Of a stretch of 64,000 nucleotides of DNA, positions 1 to 10,360 are shown one piece after another. The notes beneath the pieces were generated by a model. The model searched no databases. It was not told the DNA's origin and saw only the letters and a list, made by a program, of their open reading frames with translations. A program made the translations under genes and the position numbers. Every line of letters starts with the position of its first letter. The first letter of the stretch is position 1. This DNA is from Perkinsus marinus ATCC 50983. Taxonomy: Eukaryota; Perkinsozoa; Perkinsida; Perkinsidae. The stretch is from positions 209,962-273,961 of the forward strand of contig NW_003205853.1 in NCBI RefSeq assembly GCF_000006405.1, in the 5' to 3' direction.

Positions 1-2113
1 TTAAATTTTTTACCCATTTGGTTAATGTTTGACCTCTTTCGTTAACATTTTACCCATGGTTTTAATAAATTAAACTCGTAAACTTTCAAATAAACCGGGT
101 ATTGATTCTGTGGGTGCTTTATTGAAGCCATTTGTAACATGTCAACGAAAAAGGTAAAACTATAATCAAATGGGCGAGACATTAAATTTGTTGGTAAGAA
201 ATTAGTTTGACCTGGAAATGCTGAGGAACTTAACTCTGGCACGGTACGATATAATCGTCTGAGGAAATCTACCATCATCGTTATCATCATTCGTCTCTAT
301 CGCGTTCTGTGCATCCGGCAGAAGGCGTGTATCGTGGTACACGATTCGCATAGGGGATGTCATCTCAGTGTCCTGTACAGCCTTCGTAACCGGTTCGAGT
401 CCTCTCGGACTCCCGTTTGCTGATGGGCCTACGAAGTTGCCCCGAACTCTCCAGAGAATTTCACACGAATACTTTTTGAGGGCGAGCAGCCAATCGCACA
501 CATCTCTCCTTCATTTCAGACTGACGGGAAGAATCAACCTGCTTATAACTCTGCTATCTCGAAGACTCGGCAGAGTGCTGGCTTGAAAGTGCACACCCTC
601 GACTGCGCGGCGTACGTGAATGGCTGGCGAGCTTTCTGTCCGGAAATCGCCTCCCGAAAGGAAAAATTCACATGCAAATTCGACTGGAGTAGTTATCAAA
701 ATCGGAGCCCAGTGATGATACATGCAACGTACACTGTTGGGAAGGAATTGAAGATTGAGCGATTGAAGAAACTCGGTTTGTGGAACCCGTACACTATGCT
801 GATGTTGTGTTGAACGCAGTTCAGTGAGGAGCAGCTTGCGCGGTACACGCATTTCATACAGCATGGAATGTGATGAGTTCTCTCTCTTATCTTAGCGGTA
901 TGGATGATAGAGTTCAGAGGACTGCTAACGTATCGTTACGAGCAGGCGCACGATCATTTCCCCTCCTACAAGTCTGCGGTACTTAGTACCGTAGAATACT
1001 GCTTCACCGGGCTAGGGGTTGGCACTTGCATGAGAAGTTCGGGTTTTGGCTTGATCAGGAATGAAGACGTAACGTTTCAGTTATCCGCCGCGAAATCAAT
1101 CAGCTGGGCGCGCGCTACTTTTAGTGACACAATCTGGAAGTCCCAGGACTCGTCAGCTTGCACAACCTTGTCAACCCTCAACGTTGAGAATGTTACCGTG
1201 ATACCGTCCATTTTACCGTGGTGGGGTATTCCGCTCTCTGAAGACTGGTGCTTGACGCCATAGCAGCAGTCCAGACACGAGGACCACCTCGACTAGCTCA
1301 GGACCTTGGTTCGATTCGGTGAGTGCCAGCCGGCCTAAGAGCGATCTAAGCGAGTAATGCTGCGGTCGACGAGAAGTCTGACAGCAGATAATTGGACCTA
1401 GTTCGCTGTATGAGATTGCTGGTTGTTTGGTATACAATGTTATGCGATAACTTGCTTTCTCATAGGACTTCACAAACACATTTCAGCACAAGGCTTGGAA
1501 GAATACTTTGTTATTTTGAAGATCTCCTACGTCGGTTTTGAGCGGGTTGTTATTCATTGAACGGGCTATGCAAAACTGATGCCCAAATTAAGAAGGGGAG
1601 TCGACTGGTGATGGACTCGCGTATGTGGCATGCATGCAGTAGTGAGTCTCGTCGCTCCCCTGTATGCGTAGATGCGGCTCGCTGACTGGAGCTTATTACA
1701 CTTGAATGATAGATCTCATTTGCACCAATTCCTGGTGCATTGCATCTCCCATATGGTTAATAGTAATTCCCCCTTAGTGCAAGACGTATATCTATCAGAC
1801 CATATGAGCATGCGCGTTCTCAATTCACCTCCCCCTTCATTTACTGGGGACTCCCCAGTGGGGAGCGTGATGAGTGGTAAACGTGTACAGCAGCACGCAA
1901 CAGCTGCAGGACAGCGTGCTGGGCCCACTTAGGTTTTCCACGTGTTCCGTATCGGAAATGTACATAAGTTCCTCCCCATCTGGAGGGATGTAAACGTACG
2001 CGCTCCTATAAGCAGTTGTTTCCTATGAGTAACGACCCTCGCGAATAATGTTTAATGTCATCCAGTTGAAGTTGGGTTAGTACTGTTCCAACGATTACAT
2101 CAGTAGTTACATC
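1..2113. other. Stretch without a supportable gene
   Basis: Open frames here are short and lack a recognisable family. The two best are on the plus strand: 583-813, which has no ATG at its start, and 904-1263, which begins ATG and runs 119 codons. Either could be an exon of an unresolved gene. Two tRNA B-box-like strings occur (near 389-399 and 1308-1318), but neither is embedded in a foldable cloverleaf. A perfect GAGTCC/GGACTC hairpin overlaps the first. I see no transposon ends here. Confidence 0.4.
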
Positions 2114-3304
2114 ATGTCGTTGGCTGGCCATTTATCCACCGACCAAATAGCCGAGGCTAAGGAAGCGTTCTCGATGTTTGATAGGGAATCTGAGGGAGGT
2201 AATTGGTGTTAGAGATGGTATTCATCCGTTTCGAAGGATCGTCTTAGCTGACGCAACGTGGAGCATTATATTTTTAAGCGCAAGATTAATGACTAGGCTT
2301 GCCGGGAATACTAACCCGACATTCAGTCGAGATGGTATTCCATTGATGCGGATTTTTTCTTATTCGCCTCTGATAATGGTGGCGTGAAATCTTCGAGGGG
2401 AATTTTTACTCTCGTGAACGGTGGGACCCGATTTGGCACTCATCTTCCCAAAGTAACGTTGTTATTACAATACGATGGATGCTCTTATAGCCGGTGTATT
2501 TTCTAGGCATCGGTAGAATTCATAAATCTGTAGTTGAACTCAGTTGACGTTGAAGCCTCCGTTTTCTAATGGGGTCTTCAAAAAATTATTTTCGTTCCGA
2601 TATGCTGCAGCTCTGCAATACCACTCCATTCGCAAATCCTCTTTTAGAGATTCCTGTGGAGGAGCTTTCGACGGTGTTGAGGTCTCTGGGGTATAACTGC
2701 ACAGCCGCGACTCTCCAACAGATGATTATTGACGCCGATCCTGAGGAAACCGGGAAGGTCCGTTTGTTACCTTCACTGCGCCACGAAATTATTGTCGCTG
2801 TTCAGATTTCGGAAAACACTTTTCTCCGTCAAGTTTCTCGAGCTGAGCACGAGTCAATTCAAAGCTCGGCGACGGCCGCTCAACTGGAGGGACTTCGGGT
2901 GGGTTCGGACTTATACTGTCGACGTGTATTTGTCGGCTAGGACGGTACTCGCTTTTTCTTCGATGGCAAATCTCCGGGAGATATCATCAAGTTGAATGAG
3001 ATGGGAGACGACTCCATACCAAGCGACAGCCTTCTATATGTGTTGAAAAACATTGGAGAGAAGTAACGAGAGTAATGATCACATCTAAATGGTGTGAGGG
3101 GGTTCATTTAGGCTCAGTGATGAGGAGGCAGCTGAGCTCGGTCGGGAGATCCGTCAGCAAGAGCAGCAGCAGGCTAAGCTGGAGCAGTCTACGGCGAAAC
3201 GAAATTCAGCGATGCAAGGCAACATTCATTTCAAAGATCTCCTCAAGGCTCTCGGTGTGGCACCTAAGGCGCCGGCCAAGGCCGCTGAATCAGCTGCAGT
3301 ATAA
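2114..3304 (+). CDS. EF-hand (calmodulin/centrin-like) protein, five exons
   Basis: Exons 2114-2198, 2648-2757, 2806-2898, 2941-3062 and 3112-3304 join in phase to about 200 codons. The product starts MSLAGHLSTDQIAEAKEAF, the opening helix of a calmodulin-type protein. The first loop is assembled across intron 1 as DRESEGEIPVEE, with acidic residues at loop positions 1, 3, 5 and 12 and glycine at 6. A second loop, DADPEETGKISE, is split by intron 2. The C-terminal half is degenerate as an EF-hand and ends in a Gln/Glu-rich helix and an Ala/Pro/Lys tail. Introns are 449, 48, 42 and 49 bp with GT-AG ends. At 200 residues it is longer than calmodulin (about 149), so it may be a calcium-binding light chain or an apicomplexan/perkinsid EF-hand protein. 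Seen: loops and introns. Inferred: calcium binding by the first two loops only. Confidence 0.82.
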
Positions 3305-3390
3305 CATTGATAGAATCATTCATTTTCTGGATAGTTGAGTATTGGTTGAAAGTGTATGGGGTGGGAATCGAACCGGGGACCTCCAGTTAC

Positions 3391-3811
3391 ATGATGAATG
3401 GGAATGAGCGCCCAACTACTGGGCTAGGCCTTGGTGATTATGACTCTTCTGATTCCGAGACCGAGGTTGTCGAGCAGCCTGGCCAGGGAGGGAAGAGAGG
3501 CCGATCGCCTCGAGGGGATGAAGGAGAGGCGGAGAAGTTGAAGAGGATAACCTCGTCTGGTCGGTGGTGCACTCCAGAACTCAATTCGACTACTCTCTTT
3601 CCCCTCAGGGACTAGCGTGGCAGCTGCCAAGAAGATGCAAGGAGGTTCTGGCGACGACACTATGATGAAGCTTCCGAGTGTTGATGATCTGTTGGGAGGC
3701 CGCCGGCGGCTCGTTGCTGACGCTCCACGGGCGCAGTCGTCAGTTCCGCTTCCTCAGCAAGCAAAGGCAGTGTTGATGATGCCTCCCCATGTAGATTGGG
3801 AGGGGGCATGA
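3391..3811 (+). CDS. UPF0690 (C1orf52-like) small acidic protein, two exons
   Basis: Starts ATGATG at 3391, 86 bp after the EF-hand gene stop. Exon 1 is 3391-3559, the intron 3560-3608 (gtcggt...cctcag), exon 2 3609-3811. The N-terminus is Ser/Asp-rich (DYDSSDSETE) followed by a basic-acidic stretch. The C-terminal half has KLPSVDDLLGG and ends PPHVDWEGA. This order (SDSE tract, LPxxDEL, then a terminal DWE) is the layout of the UPF0690 family, whose function is unknown; family members are usually nuclear. A tRNA-like string lies just upstream at 3361-3385 and is treated as coincidental. The close same-strand spacing with the EF-hand gene is typical of a compact genome. Family assignment rests on motif order rather than on a database comparison. 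Confidence 0.62.
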
Positions 3812-4736
3812 CAGATGAGATGATGATGGTGGTATTAGGTACGTATGAAGGTGTCTAATGTGGTGACGGAGGATCAATACGCTCTAGGGAGGCGATCGTC
3901 GTAACTTTTAGAAGCACTACGTATTGTGTTGTAGTAGTGGACAGGGAAAACTCTTGCTGGAAAAGGTCGTGAATTCTTGAACAAGAAAGAAAGGTTAGCA
4001 ACAACAACAACGAAACCGGACGTCATGTCGTTCTAGCAAAGTCATTGAAAGGCAACTCCATAGATTGTCGATATCTGATAATACATGTTTCTAGAGGTAC
4101 AGTCACAGCTGGAGTGGATACCTATTTCATAGAGCGTTGTACCATAGAGCATCAGCTTGCTTCAGAAGCAAGGTGGTGATGATGTATGCGATGCTAGAAC
4201 CACATCCATAATCACTCTGTCCCCCCAACCCGGTTTACTAATGACGACCATCTTCCTAGGTAAGAGCAGGACGAGAGACTTCAGCCAAAACGATTGATAT
4301 AGGAAACCTAGCTTTGAACTCATCCACAAAAGCCTCGACGCCCTTGACTAACCCAAGGCTTATTGAGCGAAGCGATGAGTTGACGCATGGCCTAAATCAA
4401 CAAATAAGTGAAATGCCATACACCACAGTTCTCATCGCTACTGCCCTCACGAGCGCAAACTGACAACCCGAACATCGTCTCGAGAGGGAAGAAAACGGCA
4501 ATTTATCAGCTACATGCTGGCATTAGTCGGGAGCATGGAGTTCATCTCCGCCATCATCTGTTATGATGCCTGGAACGCCAGAAAAGATGAGAATACGTAA
4601 GTAGGTGAAAAGGTCACCTAAATAGCGGTCAAGTTCTGCGAGATCCATATCTTCCGCGACTCGGTCCGGGACAATCGTATATGTTGTACCACCTTGAGGA
4701 GCTTTCCTCGTTCTCTGCCGACGACCCTTGTGTAAA
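3812..4736. other. Intergenic stretch, nothing recognised
   Basis: No open frame above 60 codons with coding character. It probably holds the 3' ends of the plus-strand UPF0690-like gene and of the minus-strand exons that follow. A CAA microrepeat occurs near 4001-4015. Confidence 0.4.
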
Positions 4737-7700
4737 TCAATAGTAATAACCGAATACCTCGGGAGGAAGTCCGACTTTACTGATTATGGCCCCCCACCGC
4801 TCTAGTCTGCAAACTGATTGAGATCGCATCCAGTCGACATGGCCTATCATGAAGCTGTGATACGAACTGTCTGTTCGCAGATCCAGACAACACGGTCGGC
4901 CGAGAGCCGCGAGAAATAACAGTAATGTTGTTGTTAGGCTCACCAGTTGAATTGCCTCGCACTGTACTCGCAGTGCCTGGCCGAGCTTCTGGGGCAACCG
5001 AGGGCTCGACAGTCCTTATGTTCACACAGTCACTACTGAGGCTCTCTACCATATCACACTGACAGAGTCTCTCAACCGTCACATTTTCATACGTTCAAGA
5101 GGAACACAGTCGAGATCAGGCTCAGTAGTCGTCATATTGCGGCTCTCAAATGTATGCCCACCGCTCAGAGGGCGGCGGCGGGGGCGACTCGATCTTCCGA
5201 CAGAACTTCCTGGCCGAGAGCTCGGTACCAATCCTACAAATTGTGTAACACTCTTTTGTACTCCGTATAATAGGCGTTATCATTGGAAGCGAAGAAATAA
5301 CTAGTTCTCTGTTTTTGGCAAATATCTAGAGTGGGTGAATTTGAGGTAAATGCTATACTGAATATAGCGTAGTTCAGCATACCGCTAACTGTGGGACTTT
5401 TGTACAGCATTGGATGCGAGAGGCTGCCCACCCACGTCGACTTGATACAGTTGAAGAGGACCGCTGGAGTTGCTTCTTCGCTAAGCTCTTCACTGGAAGG
5501 CTGTTGACAATAAGAAAGGATCCCGGAGAGACCTCGCTGGGGTCTTTTTTGGTGCTACCTGCAAAGCCAGAGTAAACCAAGCATATTAAACATTGAAGCA
5601 CACAGAGAGAGAACCGCTTAGCATTAGAGCGGAACAAAACGAGGACGAACGACCCACCGGCAGGAGCATGAGCCGTCTTGGGCCGAGCCCGGCCCGACTT
5701 CAGTGCTGATCCCTGAATGGGGGTATCCTCATTTTCACAATACTGTCGCCTCACTTTCACTCCATGATAAATCCAAGGGTGCTCAGATGCACTTGCTAGG
5801 AGCTCTGAGCTTGCCCTTTGTCGGGATAGGGAAGCTGCTGATCCCGTAATGGAGAGCTCAGCACAGTTATTCCCTAGAGGAGTGTCGCTATCGTTGCCTC
5901 CAACCAGTGGTGATGGGATTGAGACCAACTGTCGCTTCCGTTCTGAGCGATACGACCATCGGTTATATCAACTTCATATTTCTTGTTCTCACGAGGGCAG
6001 GCACGACTCGCTTGCCTTAATGCGAGGCATCCGATATTTGTGTGATTTCAGAGCGCATAACATTGATTGTTGATAGTAATTCGACGGTTCGAATTCTCAC
6101 CCGCTTTCTGTTTTAGCCTTAGATTTCTATACAACTTCATTGAACTGCTATCGAGACCATAACCCTTTTTCGCTTTGACTTTATCCGATGGTATTTCACA
6201 TGTTAGTTCAGTCCGGTTGACAGCTACTCCACGATTCTGAAAACACACTCTGGCCTTTAACAAACTGAGAACTTCTAGGATCGTTTCAACCGGAGAGTCA
6301 ATGCTCTATAATGTTGCAAGTTCTACGGAAAGCCATAGAATGATGCACAACGGAGTTTCACCAATTTTACGTGGAGTGGCGTAATACTCCGTGAAAAACC
6401 CGATTTTCGCTGTATATAGAAGTCGTGAAATATATATATTTTACTATGTTTTTTTGTCTCACGGGTGAAACTCCAATGAGTTGTATGGTGACTCAGAAGC
6501 AGATCGTCTGTTTCTCACTCGGTGAATAGCTAAGCTGCTATTCGGTCGTCCCACATCTCCTCTTGCCGTTATTGTCATCAATCGAGACGGTCCTCGGAAG
6601 TTTGCCGTTCTAGGTCTACGGACGAGGTTATCTGGCAGTGTAATTCACTTTTGACTTGTGGACTTTTCGTACTATAACTTTCCTGCTGAGCCGCCGTTTG
6701 TGCGATGTGGGCAGTACTCGGTCGGAGTTTGTCATCGCTAGTAGCTTTCATGCTTCCAGATGATCTTATGAGCCTTTTATTGCTATCAACGCTAGGACGA
6801 GTCAGCGTTTGTGAATCAGAGGAAAGCACCGCACTGAGGGAGTCAGTCATTGTTGAACAACATAGTTCCTCTCTTGCAGAAGACCGCACCGGTATTGTTA
6901 GGTAGTATAAATCTCAAGCTAGACTACAATGTATTTTCTCGAACATGGACGCTTTTGACAAAACCAAGGTACACCCAATGCGCCATACTTCTCACCCTGT
7001 CAACCTCCAAATGAGGCAAAGGCATTCTAATACAGACTAACGGTTGTCTCGCAGTTTATTGTACTTTTAGTTCCGAGACCACCGAACGATCTATACACGT
7101 AGGGGGTTCAATACCACACCAACGGCGACTCAACTCCTAAAAAATAATTCTTCTCACACGAGGGAGAGTGGGTGGTCGTCGATTCGTTTCGACTTGCTGC
7201 CCGGCTCCCTCCTTCCTGCTATAGCTATCCTCCGCCCTCCTGCACTTTGCACAACATCTCCGTTCGGGTAATCCACAAACGGTCCAAATCGATATCGATT
7301 TGATAGCCATGAACATGACTCGAACTGTCCCGCCTGAAAGCAGTAAATCCTGGAAACGGTGAAGGACGAGTGAACCCGTATTCGGGACTTTTTGATCCAC
7401 TAAAACTGGCGAAAGACTGATAATATCGAACAACAGTCTCGCCCCGGGCGACTCACCCTTCTCGGTATCATGCATATCAGGCTGATGTATGACCTAAATG
7501 GTACATTTAGGTCCCCCACATTTTTCCCATACGTTTAGGACATAATGGTTCCTGAATGGTCCAGGAATGGCTGATATTATCAGCCATTTCTGTACCATTT
7601 CCTCCTGGGTCAGAATCAAACATAAACAATCTTCACTTTCTCCCGAGGTATGCAGCCAATTTGAGCCCCTTTGACCACTATGAAAGAGATGACTGTCCGA

Positions 7701-7775
7701 CGTTTGAGCAGTATCATCCCAAGAGGAGGAAATCCTGTCATCATCACCATAGTCAACTTCTTCGTTACCGTACAT
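4737..7775 (-). CDS. Unresolved minus-strand multi-exon gene(s), product unknown
   Basis: Several minus-strand open stretches have coding-like, Ser/Thr-rich composition and are bounded by plausible splice sites: about 7775-7600 (starts MYGNEEVDYGDDD), 6889-6578 (ends SVDLERQTSEDRLD), 6263-6048, 5928-5640 (contains SEHPWIYHGVKV), 5575-5398 and about 5060-4780. Acceptors such as tttgcag near 5577 and donors such as gtatgctg near 5396 support splicing, but I could not join all pieces in one phase, so this may be more than one gene. No conserved domain was recognised. The interval also contains a small inverted-repeat element (6352-6474) and palindromes (7491-7513, 7557-7597), presumably in introns or UTRs. 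Confidence 0.33.
6352..6474. mobile_element. Small MITE-like inverted-repeat element
   Basis: A 123 bp AT-rich segment begins GGAGTTTCACC and ends GGTGAAACTCC, a perfect 11 bp terminal inverted repeat. The interior is a tata/ttt-rich tract with no open frame. No clear target duplication is seen at the ends. The size and structure fit a miniature inverted-repeat transposable element, but with one copy in the window this is an inference. Confidence 0.5.
7491..7597. repeat. Two palindromes (hairpin-forming)
   Basis: GACCTAAATG at 7491-7500 and CATTTAGGTC at 7504-7513 form a perfect 10 bp stem with a 3-nt loop. At 7566-7588, AATGGCTGATA, a single T and TATCAGCCATT form a perfect 23-nt odd-centred palindrome; the arms extend imperfectly to 7557 and 7597. 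Confidence 0.85.
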
Positions 7776-8090
7776 ACCAACACGACTCTGTTGATAATCT
7801 CAGGAGAGAGATGAAAAAAAACTTAACTTAATCACTTTTGGGACTTCGCCCTGAACTACTTCAACCGTTTCATGATGAACAACGAAGTACCAAAATCTCA
7901 AGACAGCAAGATTGTTCTAGGGAGCGAATGATAATCTAACAACTGCAAGTCTATGCGACACTTTCTCTATCACGTTTTGTTTTGCTATTCACCCACATCT
8001 CCCCATCGACCAGCATTTATATTTCCCCGCACTGATAGTCAACACAATCCCATCACATATCGAGCACCAGGGATGTCATTATCATGATAT

Positions 8091-10088
8091 TCAGTCTTCC
8101 GCCTCCTCATCTTCGTCATCAGGATTCTCACCAGCCTCGTCTTCCATCACATCTCCCTCATCCGCTGTATTCTCTCCCTGACTTCCACCCTCCTCACCAT
8201 GCTCCGGCTGCCCTGCGCCCCCCATGGCCTTTGCTCGCAACTCACTCAGTGCATAAATCTCCTACGACGACTAAACTAGACGTTATAGTAACCAAGAGCA
8301 ACCCCACCGAAGGGCCGGGCTTGGCCTTAATCTCTCGTGCCACACGAGCCAGCTCCGCCTCAAGTCGATCGATAAGAGGAAAGGCCACCTGTCACGATTC
8401 AGTGTCATCGACGGACCACCTGTCCTCTGAACCTTCTCAGAAGAACGTTTGAGCTCCTCCCAGGCATCATCCAAATTCTTCTCCAACGTCTCCGATCGTT
8501 CATCAATTATTGGCATCATATCCTCCATATAGAGTAAATATCTAACGACCCGACTGGAAGCCTATAGCGATGGCGAATCCTTCAACCCTATTTCCATCAT
8601 CATCACCACAACAATTAAAATTTCTATTGCGCATCATCTAAGCATAGGTCGACTCTAGAGGCCCCTTAACTGACGTGAAGTATAAGACGGCCGAGCCCAC
8701 CCTGAGCCTGGCACTCTCCTGCATCGCACTGATCCGGAAGACGCGATGACCAGTCCGGTAGTATTCGGACGATTACTAAGCTAAGGCCATCATGGTCGCC
8801 AGCTTCCCTTCAGCGTATCTCCTCTCTCCAATTTGGCTCATCTCAGTATCAACCTCCGACACGCCAGTCGCCAACTAAGGCAAGGAAGGCAGCCTCATTA
8901 TTGTGAGAGGACTCAGCAACACACCCCCTTCTTTGATGCATCGCGATCCCGACCGGGTTCGCCAGTTCGTTCCCTCGGTGGCTCATCACTCTCCTCTCCC
9001 GCCGACTCGTCAGCTCTCTCACCTCCGTCATCTTCTTCCTCCACTTCCTCATCGCCCTCACCTTCCCCGTCATAATCTTCATCATCATTAACTGACTTCA
9101 TCTGAAATGTCCACATAAAAATCCCACAGCAAACAGTAGGCGCCACCTCGAGCAGCGACTCGGGAGCTACCGCGACGAGATCATCTAAGAATAGAAAATC
9201 CACTATAACTCATCCTGCCGAGACTAACCTTCAGTGGTGAGCCAAGAGAAGCCCTGATGAGCGGCAGCTGAGTCGTGGAACGCCGTAGAGATCTCGCCGA
9301 CATCGAACCGGCATTCCGACATGTCATCATTTTGCATTGTGATCTCCACCGACTCCCCCGTAGGCTCGGAGGGATCCCACGGCTGATCCCAAGGAGGATT
9401 CGCGAAACCCACTATTGTGGTCTCAGCTACTGCATGGTAATATCGCCTTGATGGATTTGGTATGCCTGACTAGTGAAGCCCTCAAACACCGGGGATAACC
9501 CCGAGCTCTTTACAGGTCTTCCCGTCACGATAATCCTGTTGAAGCTTACTGGTGTTGACTATAACTCTTACAAAGCGATCATCAGCCTTGCTGTAGAGTT
9601 GAAGGACGCTCCCGTACACACTGGAAGTGCCTGATAGAGCAGCCGATCTTCGCATGACACCATACAAAAAGTAAGATTGATATCGCATGCGGCGAATCCC
9701 TCCAAACCAGTCGAGACAGGGAAGATGCACTCGAATGATAAGGAGAGGAAATATCCCAGGCGACCTGGATCGACGAGTGGCGCTGTTTCCCCGAGATAAC
9801 TGTGACCACTACGAAGGTCACTAGGTGGGAAGAAGTAGTACCCGTGCAAGGAAACGAACTCGAGGTCTCCTATACCAGGAAGTAGGATTCTACCAGGGGA
9901 CTATTGAGGCACGAGTGATGACCAACATCCGCCTCACCCGCGAGATGGAGCTGCGGCACTCAGTAAAATATAAATCGCCATGAGGTCCAGAAGTATCTAA
10001 TCGTACAGGGGGACGCTGTAGCGACCTCCTCTCAAGATGACCTCACCAAATGACTGCAAACCCGACCCTTCTGAGGGTGTTGATGCAT
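8091..10088 (-). CDS. Acidic, probably nuclear protein of unknown family, multi-exon
   Basis: A chain of minus-strand exons runs from an ATG at 10088 (MHQHPQKGRVCSHL) to a TGA at 8091-8093. Recognisable blocks in order are: a folded-looking N-terminal part (GPHGDLYFTECRSSISR; then LHGYYFFPPSDLRSG), a segment near 9400-9240 (VGFANPPWDQPWDPSEPTG), a strongly acidic block near 9090-8960 (DDEDYDGEGEGDEEVEEED), a helical stretch near 8520-8340 and a second acidic tail ending EDEEAED. Introns are about 30-55 bp GT-AG. The acidic blocks resemble histone-chaperone or chromatin-factor tails, but no domain is diagnostic, so no function is assigned. Its start lies about 270 bp downstream of the GBP gene end on the same strand. 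Confidence 0.5.
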
Positions 10089-10360
10089 GGTAACAACAAC
10101 CTACCCAACCATAGTGAGGACTAAACGCAGAGCTCAGTCGTGATAGACTAGAAAGGCATTATGAACATGAAGTGGGATAATAAAGATGCCATGACTACTA
10201 CAGCGTGCATAATACTAGTATTACTAACCTCAACCTCAACAATTGAATCTTCTAGACAATACCCGCATACTCATAATAAACTTCACCCTATTGTCACAAC
10301 TTGTCATCAACTACAACCTATTTTGCATCTTGCATGCTCAACCTCAAGATACTAATTCTA

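Noticed and set aside
3355-3430. tRNA gene on the minus strand upstream of the UPF0690-like gene
   Set aside because: The B-box-like GGTTCGATTCC is present, but the T stem pairs in only two positions and no acceptor stem can be drawn; the span also covers the start of a coding frame.
8820-8850. Spliced-leader gene (CCAATTTGGCTCATCTCAG resembles the Perkinsus leader)
   Set aside because: Only a short core resembles the leader, the 5' part and donor are wrong, and it lies inside a probable gene.
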